From the NCBI RefSeq assembly GCF_026167665.1, contig NZ_CP098740.1, positions 4,092,001-4,156,000 on the forward strand: 64,000 nucleotides of DNA. Reading direction: 5' to 3'. The stretch is from Streptomyces drozdowiczii. GTDB taxonomy: Bacteria; Actinomycetota; Actinomycetes; Streptomycetales; Streptomycetaceae. The notes below the pieces were generated by a model. It was given only the letters and a program-made list of their open reading frames with translations, made no database searches and had not been told where the DNA came from. The translations under genes were made by a program, and so were the position numbers. Of the stretch, positions 33,089 through 41,834 are shown one piece after another (positions within the stretch are counted from its first letter, which is position 1; each line of letters begins with the position of its first letter).

Positions 33089-33976
33089 GTGACTGGAACG
33101 ACTGGAACGCTCGTGCTCGCAGGGACCCCCATCGGCGACCTGGCGGACGCCCCGCCCCGCCTCGCCGCCGAGCTGGAGGCGGCCGATGTGATCGCCGCCG
33201 AGGACACCCGCAGGCTGCGGCGGCTGACCCAGGGGCTCGGCGTCCACACCACGGGACGCGTCGTCTCGTACTTCGAGGGCAACGAGTCCGCCCGTACGCC
33301 GGAACTCGTCGAGGCCCTGGCCGGCGGGGCCCGGGTGCTGCTGGTCACGGACGCCGGGATGCCGTCCGTCTCCGACCCCGGCTACCGGCTGGTGGCCGCC
33401 GCCGTGGAGCGGGACATCCGGGTCACCGCCGTGCCCGGCCCGTCCGCCGTGCTCACCGCGCTCGCGCTGTCCGCGCTGCCGGTGGACCGGTTCTGCTTCG
33501 AGGGCTTCCTGCCGCGCAAGGGCGGCGAACGCCTCTCCAAGCTCCGCGAGGTCGCCCGCGAGCCCCGCACGATGGTCTTCTTCGAGGCCCCGCACCGCCT
33601 GGACGACACCCTCGCCGCGATGGCCGAGGTCTTCGGCGCCGAGCGGCGGGGCGCGGTGTGCCGCGAGCTGACCAAGACGTACGAGGAGGTCAAGCGCGGG
33701 CCGCTGGGCGAGCTCGCCGCCTGGTCGGCCGCCGAGCAGGTACGCGGCGAGATCACCGTCGTGGTCGAGGGCGCGCCCTCCGGCGGGGAGGAACTGGACG
33801 CGGAGGAGCTGGTGCGCAGGGTGCGGGTGCGCGAGGAGGCGGGGGAGCGGCGCAAGGAGGCGATCGCCGCCGTCGCCACCGAGGCCGGCCTGCCCAAACG
33901 CGAGGTGTTCGACGCCGTCGTGGCGGCAAAGAATGCCGCTCGGACCGGCCACGACGACGGCAAAGGACTATCGTGA
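33089..33976 (+). CDS. rsmI: 16S rRNA 2'-O-ribose C1402 methyltransferase RsmI
   Basis: The 295-aa SAM-dependent methyltransferase of the tetrapyrrole-methylase fold has GTLVLAGTPIGDLADAPPR at the start, AAEDTRRLRRL, the VTDAGMPSVSDPGYRLV motif and PGPSAVLTAL. It methylates the 2'-OH of C1402 in the ribosomal P site. GTG 33089 is preferred to ATG 33080 because GGGAGG lies 10-15 nt upstream of it and would overlap the ATG. It is divergent from pmt. Confidence 0.93.
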   Translation: MTGTTGTLVLAGTPIGDLADAPPRLAAELEAADVIAAEDTRRLRRLTQGLGVHTTGRVVSYFEGNESARTPELVEALAGGARVLLVTDAGMPSVSDPGYRLVAAAVERDIRVTAVPGPSAVLTALALSALPVDRFCFEGFLPRKGGERLSKLREVAREPRTMVFFEAPHRLDDTLAAMAEVFGAERRGAVCRELTKTYEEVKRGPLGELAAWSAAEQVRGEITVVVEGAPSGGEELDAEELVRRVRVREEAGERRKEAIAAVATEAGLPKREVFDAVVAAKNAARTGHDDGKGLS

Positions 33977-34109
33977 AAAGCAAAGCGAGAGCCGCGTACC
34001 GGCCCCTTTGACCACGAGAAGGCCAAAACCGCTCCAACACTCGACAGGGCCCGGTGCGCTCCCGCCGGTGAAGGCGTCCACTGGAAGACAGGGCGCATTC
34101 CCCGGAGTG

Positions 34110-34126
34110 CTTGTCCGACGGACAAG
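34110..34126. promoter_or_regulatory. 17-bp palindrome before the zinc-ribbon gene
   Basis: CTTGTCCGACGGACAAG is a perfect 8-1-8 palindrome that ends just before the GAGGAGCAGG ribosome site of the gene at 34137. It may be an operator or a small hairpin controlling translation. Confidence 0.5.
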
Positions 34127-34136
34127 AGGAGCAGGC

Positions 34137-34526
34137 ATGAGCGACATCACGGCAGCCACCGCACACGAGGCATACGCCTTCGCCTGCATGAGGTGCGGAC
34201 ACGGGTGGGAGCAGGCGTACGAGATAGAGCACCACACCGACGCGTCCGGCCACGCGTACGTGGTCTACAAGGCGGACGGCGAACGGGTGCCCTCGCCCCT
34301 GTCCACCCCGACCTGCGCCAACTGCGGCGGGCACGTCGTGCGGATCATGCGGGCCGGGCGGGTCTCCAACATCCAGCGGTTCCTGTACAACCAGAACCGC
34401 TCCCAGCCCGCGGCCGGGCCGCTGGTCCCCGAGGAGCCGGCCGAGGAGCCCGTGGCGGCGACCGCCGTCCCGTCCGCCGGCCACCACTGGCACCTCTCCG
34501 ACCTGCTGCACCCGTTCCGCAAGTGA
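34137..34526 (+). CDS. Zinc-ribbon-like small protein
   Basis: The 129-aa protein has two CxxC pairs (CMRCGHGW near residue 17 and CANCGGH near 60) that form a probable zinc ribbon, then a Pro/Glu-rich linker and a C-terminal HHWHLSDLLHPFRK. No enzymatic motif is seen. This type is widely conserved next to rsmI/tatD in Streptomyces, from memory. ATG 34137 follows GGAGCAGG. Its stop codon lies in a triple 8-bp repeat. Confidence 0.75.
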   Translation: MSDITAATAHEAYAFACMRCGHGWEQAYEIEHHTDASGHAYVVYKADGERVPSPLSTPTCANCGGHVVRIMRAGRVSNIQRFLYNQNRSQPAAGPLVPEEPAEEPVAATAVPSAGHHWHLSDLLHPFRK

Positions 34527-34546
34527 CCGCGTGACCGCGTGACCGC
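34523..34546 (+). repeat. Three tandem copies of GTGACCGC
   Basis: The 8-bp unit GTGACCGC occurs three times head to tail, beginning within the stop region of the zinc-ribbon gene. It is a simple tandem repeat of unknown role, prone to slippage. Confidence 0.8.
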
Positions 34547-34584
34547 GTAGGCCAGTGCGCCGCGGTCCTCGTACGATCGTGGCC

Positions 34585-35451
34585 ATGAGCCGCAGCGAAG
34601 CCCCGCCCCTGCCGGAACCCCTCCGGGTGCCGGTCGCCGATTCGCACACCCACCTGGACATGCAGGACGGCACCGTCGAGGAGGGCCTTGCCAGGGCCGC
34701 CGCGGTGAATGTGACGACCGTGGTCCAGGTGGGCTGCGACGTGAAGGGGTCCCACTGGGCCGCCGAGACCGCCGCCGCGCATGCCAACGTGCACGCGGCG
34801 GTGGCCCTCCACCCCAACGAGGCGCCGCGCATCGTGCACGGCGATCCGGACGGCTGGTCGCGGCAGGGGGCGCGCGAGGCGGGCGGTACGGCCGCGCTGC
34901 ACGAAGCGCTCGCCGAGATCGACGCGCTGGCCGCGCTGCCGCACGTACGCGGGGTCGGCGAGACCGGCCTCGACTACTTCCGTACGGGCCCCGAGGGCAT
35001 GGCCGCCCAGGAGGAGTCCTTCCGGGCCCACATCGAGATCGCCAAGCGGCACGGCAAGGCCCTCGTCATCCACGACCGCGAGGCCCACGCGGACGTCCTG
35101 CGCATCCTCGCGGACGCGGGGGCGCCCGAGCGGACCGTCTTCCACTGCTACTCCGGCGACGCGGACATGGCCCGGGTCTGCGCGGAGGCCGGCTACTTCA
35201 TGTCGTTCGCCGGCAACATGACCTTCAAGAACGCCCAGCCCCTGCGCGACGCGCTGGCGGTCGCCCCGCTGGAACTGGTCCTGGTCGAAACGGACGCCCC
35301 GTTCCTGACCCCCGCCCCGTACCGGGGACGCCCCAACGCGCCGTACCTGATCCCGGTCACGCTGCGGGCGATGGCGGCGGTGAAGGGCCTGGACGAGGAC
35401 GTGCTGGCGGAGGCGATCGCGGACAACACGGCCAGGGCGTTCGACTACTGA
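34585..35451 (+). CDS. TatD-family metal-dependent deoxyribonuclease
   Basis: The 288-aa TIM-barrel hydrolase has the metal-ligand motif DSHTHLD near residue 25, GVGETGLDYF, the VIHDREAH motif, HCYSGD, and LVETDAPFLTP near residue 235. TatD enzymes are 3'-5' DNA exonucleases with roles in repair and DNA turnover. ATG 34585 is chosen as the start with the best match to family N-termini. It lies upstream of rsmA and ispE in the same direction, a conserved order. Confidence 0.92.
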   Translation: MSRSEAPPLPEPLRVPVADSHTHLDMQDGTVEEGLARAAAVNVTTVVQVGCDVKGSHWAAETAAAHANVHAAVALHPNEAPRIVHGDPDGWSRQGAREAGGTAALHEALAEIDALAALPHVRGVGETGLDYFRTGPEGMAAQEESFRAHIEIAKRHGKALVIHDREAHADVLRILADAGAPERTVFHCYSGDADMARVCAEAGYFMSFAGNMTFKNAQPLRDALAVAPLELVLVETDAPFLTPAPYRGRPNAPYLIPVTLRAMAAVKGLDEDVLAEAIADNTARAFDY

Positions 35452-35465
35452 GCGGCGAGAGCGAT

Positions 35466-35490
35466 CTGTAAAGCGCTTTACGCTTTACAG
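35466..35490 (+). promoter_or_regulatory. 25-nt palindrome abutting the rsmA start
   Basis: CTGTAAAGCG at 35466-35475 and its complement at 35481-35490 flank a 5-nt centre and end directly at the GTG of rsmA, where a ribosome-binding site would be expected. No Shine-Dalgarno sequence is visible. It could be an operator, or a structure that governs initiation. Confidence 0.6.
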
Positions 35491-36378
35491 GTGAGCAGCA
35501 CTGAGCCCGACGCCCTTCTGGGCCCCGCAGACATCCGCGAACTCGCCGACGCCCTCGGCGTACGCCCCACCAAGCAGCGCGGGCAGAACTTCGTCATCGA
35601 CGCCAACACGGTCCGGCGGATCGTGCGCACGGCGGAGGTCCGGCCGGACGACGTGGTGGTCGAGATCGGGCCGGGGCTCGGCTCGCTGACCCTCGCGCTG
35701 CTCGAAGTCGCCGACCGGGTCGTCGCCGTCGAGATCGACGACGTGCTCGCGGCGGCCCTGCCCGCCACCGTCGCCGCCCGGATGCCCGCCCGCGCCGACC
35801 GCTTCGCGCTGGTGCACTCGGACGCCATGCTCGTACGCGAACTGCCGGGACCGCCGCCCACGGCGCTGGTCGCCAACCTGCCGTACAACGTCGCCGTCCC
35901 GGTGCTGCTCACCGTGCTCGACCGCTTCCCCAGCATCGAGCGCACGCTCGTCATGGTGCAGGCGGAGGTCGCGGACCGGCTGGCCGCCCGGCCGGGCAAC
36001 AAGGTCTACGGCGTGCCGTCGGTGAAGGCCAACTGGTACACGGACGTCAAGCGCGCCGGGTCCATCGGCCGCAAGGTCTTCTGGCCCGCCCCGAACGTGG
36101 ACTCCGGGCTCGTCTCGCTGGTCCGCCGCGCGGAACCCGTGGCGACGACCGCGAGCAAGGAAGAGGTCTTCGCGGTTGTGGACGCGGCCTTCGCGCAGCG
36201 CCGCAAGACGCTGCGCGCGGCACTCGCGGGCTGGGCCGGCTCCGCACCGGCCGCCGAGGCCGCCCTGGTCGCGGCGGGCATCTCGCCGCAGGCGCGCGGG
36301 GAGTCCCTGACGATCGAGGAGTTCGCGGCGGTCGCCGAGAACAAGCCCGCCACCGACGAGAACGGGAGTGACCGGTGA
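35491..36378 (+). CDS. rsmA: 16S rRNA N6,N6-dimethyladenosine transferase RsmA (KsgA)
   Basis: The 295-aa enzyme shows the KsgA motifs: [18 protein letters not shown] (start of SAM-binding domain), [13 protein letters not shown] (motif I), AVEIDD, the catalytic NLPYNV motif (NLPY), and [13 protein letters not shown] in the C-terminal half. It dimethylates A1518/A1519 in helix 45 of 16S rRNA. GTG 35491 is placed by the family N-terminus, although no ribosome site precedes it. It overlaps ispE by 4 bp. Confidence 0.94.
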   Translation: MSSTEPDALLGPADIRELADALGVRPTKQRGQNFVIDANTVRRIVRTAEVRPDDVVVEIGPGLGSLTLALLEVADRVVAVEIDDVLAAALPATVAARMPARADRFALVHSDAMLVRELPGPPPTALVANLPYNVAVPVLLTVLDRFPSIERTLVMVQAEVADRLAARPGNKVYGVPSVKANWYTDVKRAGSIGRKVFWPAPNVDSGLVSLVRRAEPVATTASKEEVFAVVDAAFAQRRKTLRAALAGWAGSAPAAEAALVAAGISPQARGESLTIEEFAAVAENKPATDENGSDR

Positions 36379-37268
36379 GCGTCACCGTACGGGTCCCCGC
36401 CAAGGTCAACGTCCAGCTCTCGGTGGGCGCCGCGCGCCCCGACGGCTTCCACGACCTGGCCAACGTCTTCCTCGCCGTCGGCCTGTACGACGAGGTCACC
36501 GTCGCCCCCGCCGACCGCCTGCGCATCACCTGCTCCGGGCCGGACGCGGCCCAGGTCCCGCTGGACGCGTCGAACCTCGCGGCCCGGGCGGCCTCCGCGC
36601 TGGCCGCGCGCCACGGCATCGCGCCCGACGTGCACATCCACATCGACAAGGACATCCCGGTCGCCGGCGGCATGGCGGGCGGCAGCGCGGACGGGGCCGG
36701 CGCCCTGCTGGCCTGCGACGCGCTGTGGGGGACCGGCACCCCGCGCGAGGACCTGCTCGCCCTCTGCGCCGAGCTGGGCAGCGATGTGCCGTTCAGCCTG
36801 GTCGGCGGCGCCGCGCTCGGGACCGGCCGGGGCGAGCGGCTGACCCCGGTCGAGGTCGGCGGCACCTTCCACTGGGTGTTCGCGGTGGCCGACGGCGGGC
36901 TCTCCACCCCGGCGGTGTACCGCGAGTTCGACCGCCTGACCGAGGGCACCCGCGTCCCGGAACCCGTGGCCTCGGACGCCCTCCTCGACGCGCTGCGCTC
37001 GGGCGACCCGAAGGCCCTGGCCGCCACCCTGAGCAACGACCTCCAGGCCCCCGCGCTCTCCCTGCGCCCGTCCCTCGCCGCGACCCTGGCGGCGGGCACG
37101 GAGGCGGGCGCGCTGGCGGCCCTGGTCTCGGGCTCGGGCCCGACGACCGCGTTCCTCACGGAGGACGAGGCGACGGCCCGCAAGGTGGCCGCCGCCCTCA
37201 CCGCGTCCGGCACCTGCCGCACGGCGCGCACGGCGGCCTCCCCGGCCCCGGGGGCCACGGTCCTCTAG
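36375..37268 (+). CDS. ispE: 4-diphosphocytidyl-2-C-methyl-D-erythritol kinase IspE
   Basis: The 297-aa GHMP kinase phosphorylates CDP-methylerythritol in the MEP isoprenoid pathway. It has the N-terminal [14 protein letters not shown], the ATP-binding [15 protein letters not shown] glycine loop, and the [12 protein letters not shown] motif. GTG 36375 overlaps the rsmA stop (GTGA), so the two are coupled. The C-terminal GSGPTTAFL motif is present. Confidence 0.95.
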   Translation: MSVTVRVPAKVNVQLSVGAARPDGFHDLANVFLAVGLYDEVTVAPADRLRITCSGPDAAQVPLDASNLAARAASALAARHGIAPDVHIHIDKDIPVAGGMAGGSADGAGALLACDALWGTGTPREDLLALCAELGSDVPFSLVGGAALGTGRGERLTPVEVGGTFHWVFAVADGGLSTPAVYREFDRLTEGTRVPEPVASDALLDALRSGDPKALAATLSNDLQAPALSLRPSLAATLAAGTEAGALAALVSGSGPTTAFLTEDEATARKVAAALTASGTCRTARTAASPAPGATVL

Positions 37269-37273
37269 GGCCT

Positions 37274-37903
37274 TCAGCCCACCCGTACCGACGCCTTCGC
37301 CAGCTCGTACGCCGGCAGCATGCCCTCATGCTGGTCCGCGTCCAGGCCGCCCAGGTGGACCACGACCGGGCCGTCGGGGGTGGCGAGCGCGAAGGCGTGG
37401 GCGGGGCGGTTCTCGTCCATGAGGTCGCTGTGGGCCGTGTAGACCACCTCGGTCAGGCGCTGCCCGCCGCTCGCGACCTCCTTGTACGCGGCCCCGGAGG
37501 CGTTCACGTCCGCCCCGACGAAGCCCTTCAGCGCCTCGCGCGGGGTCACGGTCGTGGTCGCCGCCCGCCACACCCGCAGGAAGCCGACGTGCCCGGCCGG
37601 CTTCGCGTCGATCTCGCAGGCCAGGGTGACCGGGCCCTGCTCGGCCAGCTCGGCGAAGTCCGAGTCCGGGTCGATCTCGACGGCCTTCGGCTTCCAGTCC
37701 GCCGCCAGGTCGAAGGTCACCGGCAGCTCGCAGCCGGAGCCCGCGCCGCCGACCGTGCCGCCCTTGGCCGCGGTCCTCACCGCGGGCGCCGCGGACTTCT
37801 CCGGCTTCGCGTCCCCGCCGGAATCCGCCTCCGACGAGCAGCCGGTCAGCGCGGACGCGGCCAGCAGGACGGGCACCAGCCCGCGAACCGTACGACGTGT
37901 CAT
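37274..37903 (-). CDS. Secreted lipoprotein of unknown function
   Basis: The 209-aa product has a lipoprotein signal: basic MTRRTVRG, hydrophobic LVPVLLAASALTGCSS with lipobox LTGC (Cys about residue 21). The mature part has a DUF-like alpha/beta composition with a GSGCELPVTFDLA segment. It is probably anchored to the outer face of the membrane. ATG 37903 is used. It is convergent with ispE and divergent from the ABC-F gene. Confidence 0.8.
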   Translation of the reverse strand: MTRRTVRGLVPVLLAASALTGCSSEADSGGDAKPEKSAAPAVRTAAKGGTVGGAGSGCELPVTFDLAADWKPKAVEIDPDSDFAELAEQGPVTLACEIDAKPAGHVGFLRVWRAATTTVTPREALKGFVGADVNASGAAYKEVASGGQRLTEVVYTAHSDLMDENRPAHAFALATPDGPVVVHLGGLDADQHEGMLPAYELAKASVRVG

Positions 37904-38027
37904 GGCAGTCCCCACCCCTTGATCGATGCGCGCAAGGTACACCGGGCCCGTACGGGCGCTCGTACGGAGGTCCGTGCGGCGGCGACTACGCTGGAAGGCC
38001 GGAGTCTTCCTCGCAGCTGGAGCGTTC

Positions 38028-39842
38028 GTGGCCGTCAACCTCATCAATGTCGAGCAGGTCAGCAAGGTGTACGGCACCCGTGCCCTGCTCGACGGTGTCT
38101 CCCTCGGCGTCTCGGAGGGGGACAGGATCGGCGTCGTCGGCCGCAACGGCGACGGCAAGACGACCCTGATCCGGATGCTCGCCCGGCTGGAGGAGGCGGA
38201 CACCGGCCGCGTCACGCACAGCGGCGGGCTGCGCCTCGGCGTGCTCACCCAGCACGACTCGCTGGACCCCCAGGCGACCATCCGCCACGAGGTGATCGGC
38301 GACCTCGCCGACCACGAGTGGGCGGGCAGCGCCAAGGTCCGCGACGTGCTCACCGGCCTCTTCGGCGGGCTCGACCTGCCGGGCTTCCAGAACGGCCTGG
38401 ACACCGTCATCGCCCCGCTCTCCGGCGGCGAGCGGCGCCGCATCGCGCTCGCCAAGCTGCTCATCGCCGAGCAGGACCTGATCGTCCTGGACGAGCCGAC
38501 CAACCACCTCGACGTCGAGGGCATCGCCTGGCTCGCCGGCCATCTGCGCGCCCGCCGGTCCGCCCTGGTCTGCGTCACCCACGACCGCTGGTTCCTGGAC
38601 CAGGTCTGCACCCGCATGTGGGACGTGCAGCGCGGCACGGTCCACGAGTACGAGGGCGGCTACAGCGACTACGTGTTCGCCCGCGCCGAACGGGAGCGGA
38701 TCGCCGCGACCGAGGAGGCCAAGCGGCAGAACCTGATGCGCAAGGAGCTGGCCTGGCTGCGGCGCGGCGCCCCCGCCCGTACCGCGAAGCCCCGCTACCG
38801 CATCGAGGCCGCCAACGAGCTGATCGCGGACGTGCCGCCGCCGCGCGACACCAGCGAGCTGATGAAGTTCGCCAACGCCCGGCTCGGCAAGACCGTGTTC
38901 GACCTGGAGGACGTCACCGTCCAGGCGGGCCCCAAGACCCTGCTCCAGCACCTCACCTGGCAGCTCGGCCCCGGCGACCGCATCGGCCTGGTCGGGGTCA
39001 ACGGCGCCGGCAAGACCTCGCTGCTGCGGGCGCTCGCCGAGGCCGCCCGCAGCGAGGGCGAGGTCCAGCCGGCCGCCGGGCGGATCGTCGTCGGCAAGAC
39101 CGTCCGGCTCGCCTACCTCTCCCAGGAGGTCCACGAGCTGGACCCGAACCTCCGCGTGCTGGAGGCCGTCCAGCAGGTGCGGGACCGGGTGGACCTCGGC
39201 AAGGGCCGCGAGATGACCGCCGGACAGCTCTGCGAGCAGTTCGGCTTCGCCAAGGAGAAGCAGTGGACGCCCGTCGGCGACCTCTCCGGCGGCGAGCGGC
39301 GCCGGCTCCAGATCCTGCGGCTGCTGATGGACGAGCCCAACGTCCTCTTCCTGGACGAGCCGACCAACGACCTCGACATCGAGACCCTGACCCAGCTGGA
39401 GGACCTGCTCGACGGCTGGCCCGGCTCCATGATCGTGATCTCCCACGACCGGTTCTTCATCGAGCGCACCACGGACCGGGTCATGGCCCTCCTCGGCGAC
39501 CAGGCGCTGCGGATGCTGCCGCGCGGCATCGACGAGTACCTGGAGCGCAGGCAGCGCCAGGCCGAGACGGCGGTGCCCGCCGCCCCGGCCGCCGAGCGGT
39601 CCGCCGCCCCGGCGGCGCCCGCGGTCTCCGCGCAGGCGGCCCGCGCGGCCAAGAAGGAGCTCCAGAAGGTCGAACGGCAGCTGGAGAAGATGTCGTCGCG
39701 CGAGACGACCCTGCACGCGCAGATCGCCGAGAACGCCACGGACTTCGAGAAGGTGGCGAAGCTCGACGCGGAGCTGCGGGAACTGGTCGCGGAGCGGGAC
39801 GTGTTGGAGATGCGCTGGCTGGAACTGGCCGAGGACGCCTGA
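38028..39842 (+). CDS. ABC-F family ATPase
   Basis: The 604-aa protein carries two ABC ATPase domains without membrane parts. Domain 1 has Walker A GVVGRNGDGKTTL, signature LSGGERRRIA and Walker B LIVLDEPTNHLD. Domain 2 has GVNGAGKTSLL, LSGGERRRLQ and LFLDEPTNDLD. It ends in a coiled-coil helix (KKELQKVERQLEKMSSRETT). ABC-F proteins act on the ribosome, in translation control or antibiotic protection. Note GRNGD in the first Walker A. GTG 38028 with GGAG upstream is chosen; an earlier start at 37926 is unlikely. Confidence 0.92.
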   Translation: MAVNLINVEQVSKVYGTRALLDGVSLGVSEGDRIGVVGRNGDGKTTLIRMLARLEEADTGRVTHSGGLRLGVLTQHDSLDPQATIRHEVIGDLADHEWAGSAKVRDVLTGLFGGLDLPGFQNGLDTVIAPLSGGERRRIALAKLLIAEQDLIVLDEPTNHLDVEGIAWLAGHLRARRSALVCVTHDRWFLDQVCTRMWDVQRGTVHEYEGGYSDYVFARAERERIAATEEAKRQNLMRKELAWLRRGAPARTAKPRYRIEAANELIADVPPPRDTSELMKFANARLGKTVFDLEDVTVQAGPKTLLQHLTWQLGPGDRIGLVGVNGAGKTSLLRALAEAARSEGEVQPAAGRIVVGKTVRLAYLSQEVHELDPNLRVLEAVQQVRDRVDLGKGREMTAGQLCEQFGFAKEKQWTPVGDLSGGERRRLQILRLLMDEPNVLFLDEPTNDLDIETLTQLEDLLDGWPGSMIVISHDRFFIERTTDRVMALLGDQALRMLPRGIDEYLERRQRQAETAVPAAPAAERSAAPAAPAVSAQAARAAKKELQKVERQLEKMSSRETTLHAQIAENATDFEKVAKLDAELRELVAERDVLEMRWLELAEDA

Positions 39843-39931
39843 GCGTCGTTACGCATGGGGCGGGTGGTACAAAGAAACCTGCCCGGTGCGGGCCACGACC
39901 GTGCCGCTTTCACCACAGGGGGACGGGTCCG

Positions 39932-41593
39932 ATGAGCCAGCCGCCCGGACAGCAGCCGCCGCAGGGCGAGTTCGGAGCACCGTACGATCCGGCGACCGGC
40001 AGCCCGTACGGACAGCAACAGCAACAGCCCGGCTACGGCTATCCGCCGCAGGGCTACGGACCGCCCCGGCCGGGCCCGTACACGCAGCCGGGGCTGCACC
40101 AGATGCCCACCCAGCAGCAGTACCCGGCGCCCACGCCGCCCCCCGGCGGGCGGTTCCGGGGCCGGACCGCGAAGATCGTCGGGGCCGTGGTCGCCGTCGC
40201 GCTCCTCGCGGGCGGCGGGATCTGGTTCGCCACCGGCGGCGGGGACGACGACAAGCCGCTCGCCGGGCCGACCCACTCCGCGAAGCCCACGGTGGCGCCG
40301 TCGCCGACCAAGAGCGGGGCCACCGGGGAGCCGGTGGTCAGCCCGGAGGAGGAGGCCCGGACCATCAACGCCGGCGCCGAGCCCGGCGAGGCGAAGGTCG
40401 CCTGGATCCAGAAGGGCGGCATCGACCTGCCGCGCAACGGCGAGGACCAGTTCGGCCCCTGGTTCGCCGGGGACGTCGTCGTCCGGGCGCTGTTCAACAC
40501 GGTCTCCGGCTACTCGGTCTCCGACGGCACCCGGCGCTGGAACCTCCGGCTGCCGTCCAAGATGTGCGCGGCGCCCTCGCAGCCCACCACCGACGGCAGG
40601 ATCGTCCTCGGGATCAGGCACGACACCGCTGAGGACGCCGAGTGCGACACCCTCCAGATGGTCGACCTGAGGACCGGCAAGGCCGGCTGGCACAAGTCGT
40701 ACGTCCGCAAGGGCGTCTGGGACGGCCTCTCCGACCTCGCGATGGCCATCAACGGCGACACCGTCACCGTCGGGCGCACCGGTCGCACCGAGGGCTTCCG
40801 GGTCAGCGACGGCAAGCAGCTCTTCGGTGAACGGCCCGGGAAGTGCCAGCCGTTCGGCCTCGCCAGCGGACCGGTCGCCATCGCCGCGGTCAGCTGCCAC
40901 ACCGCCGACGACCAGTACAAGGACCATCAGCTCCAGCGGATCGACCCCGCCACCGGCAAGGCGCTGTGGACGTACAAGCTGAAGAAGGACTGGGAGGTCG
41001 GGCAGATCTACTCGGTCAGCCCGCTCGTCGTCTCGCTGAAGCACCCGGAGAAGTGGGCCGTCCTCGTCCTCAACGCCGACGGCAGCTACCGCTCCCAGCT
41101 CTCCGGCGGACCGGGGGACTACCAGGTCGAGTGCGAGCGGGACCTGATGTCCCTCGGCCGGAATTTGGACAACTGCGTGGGCGTGGCCGCCGACGCGAAC
41201 ACCTTCTACATGAGCACCGACCACGGCGAGCTCGGAGCCACCCAGGCCAACAAGATCGTGGCGTTCGACCTGTCCACCGGGAAGTTCCGCTGGTCGGCCG
41301 ACGCACCGGGCGGCCAGGCCGCCACCCCGCTGCGCACCGAGGGCGGCAAGCTGCTGATGTACGTCCACGCGGCCAAGGGCAAGGGCGGCGGGATCGCCAC
41401 CCTCCCCTCCACCGGCGGCACCCCGCGGTTCGTGCAGCGCCATCCGGCGTCCGGCGCCGACCTGGAGCGCGGCATCTTCGAACCGCGCGTCGCGTACACC
41501 GGCGGACGCGCCGTGCTGACGCCCTCGCGGCTCAGCGGCATCGAGGGCGACGACGAGGTGGAGGCGCGCTCCGTGGTGGTCTACGGCGGCTGA
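39932..41593 (+). CDS. PQQ-like beta-propeller membrane protein, paralogue 1
   Basis: The 553-aa protein starts with a Pro/Gln/Gly/Tyr-rich cytoplasmic tail (QPPGQQPPQGEFGAPYDP), one membrane helix (KIVGAVVAVALLAGGGIWF, about residues 85-105), a charged low-complexity linker, and an extracellular 7-8-bladed PQQ-like propeller (blade motifs such as VVRALFNTVSGYSVSDGTR and KALWTYK). Kinase-like proteins have similar sensor domains, but no kinase is attached here. It is the first of three tandem paralogues, and its closest kin is the next gene. A role in the cell envelope or as a sensor is a guess. Confidence 0.85.
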   Translation: MSQPPGQQPPQGEFGAPYDPATGSPYGQQQQQPGYGYPPQGYGPPRPGPYTQPGLHQMPTQQQYPAPTPPPGGRFRGRTAKIVGAVVAVALLAGGGIWFATGGGDDDKPLAGPTHSAKPTVAPSPTKSGATGEPVVSPEEEARTINAGAEPGEAKVAWIQKGGIDLPRNGEDQFGPWFAGDVVVRALFNTVSGYSVSDGTRRWNLRLPSKMCAAPSQPTTDGRIVLGIRHDTAEDAECDTLQMVDLRTGKAGWHKSYVRKGVWDGLSDLAMAINGDTVTVGRTGRTEGFRVSDGKQLFGERPGKCQPFGLASGPVAIAAVSCHTADDQYKDHQLQRIDPATGKALWTYKLKKDWEVGQIYSVSPLVVSLKHPEKWAVLVLNADGSYRSQLSGGPGDYQVECERDLMSLGRNLDNCVGVAADANTFYMSTDHGELGATQANKIVAFDLSTGKFRWSADAPGGQAATPLRTEGGKLLMYVHAAKGKGGGIATLPSTGGTPRFVQRHPASGADLERGIFEPRVAYTGGRAVLTPSRLSGIEGDDEVEARSVVVYGG

Positions 41594-41834
41594 CGGTCCG
41601 AAGCATCACAGCGGCATCACGGCCCGGTCCTCCCTTGGGAACAGGGGCGGACCGAACCGGGAGGCGCCCTCGGGCGGGTGGTAGAAAGAAGTCCCGCTCG
41701 ACTGACGTGACACTGCGGGATCCATGCCCGATTCGCTCCATTCCGTTGTGTTCCAGGGGGCCTTGCCCCCGGTGCCGGCGGGATCGCGGGGGAGTCCGGA
41801 ACGGGCACCGGACCGCACGAAGGGGGACGTGCTG

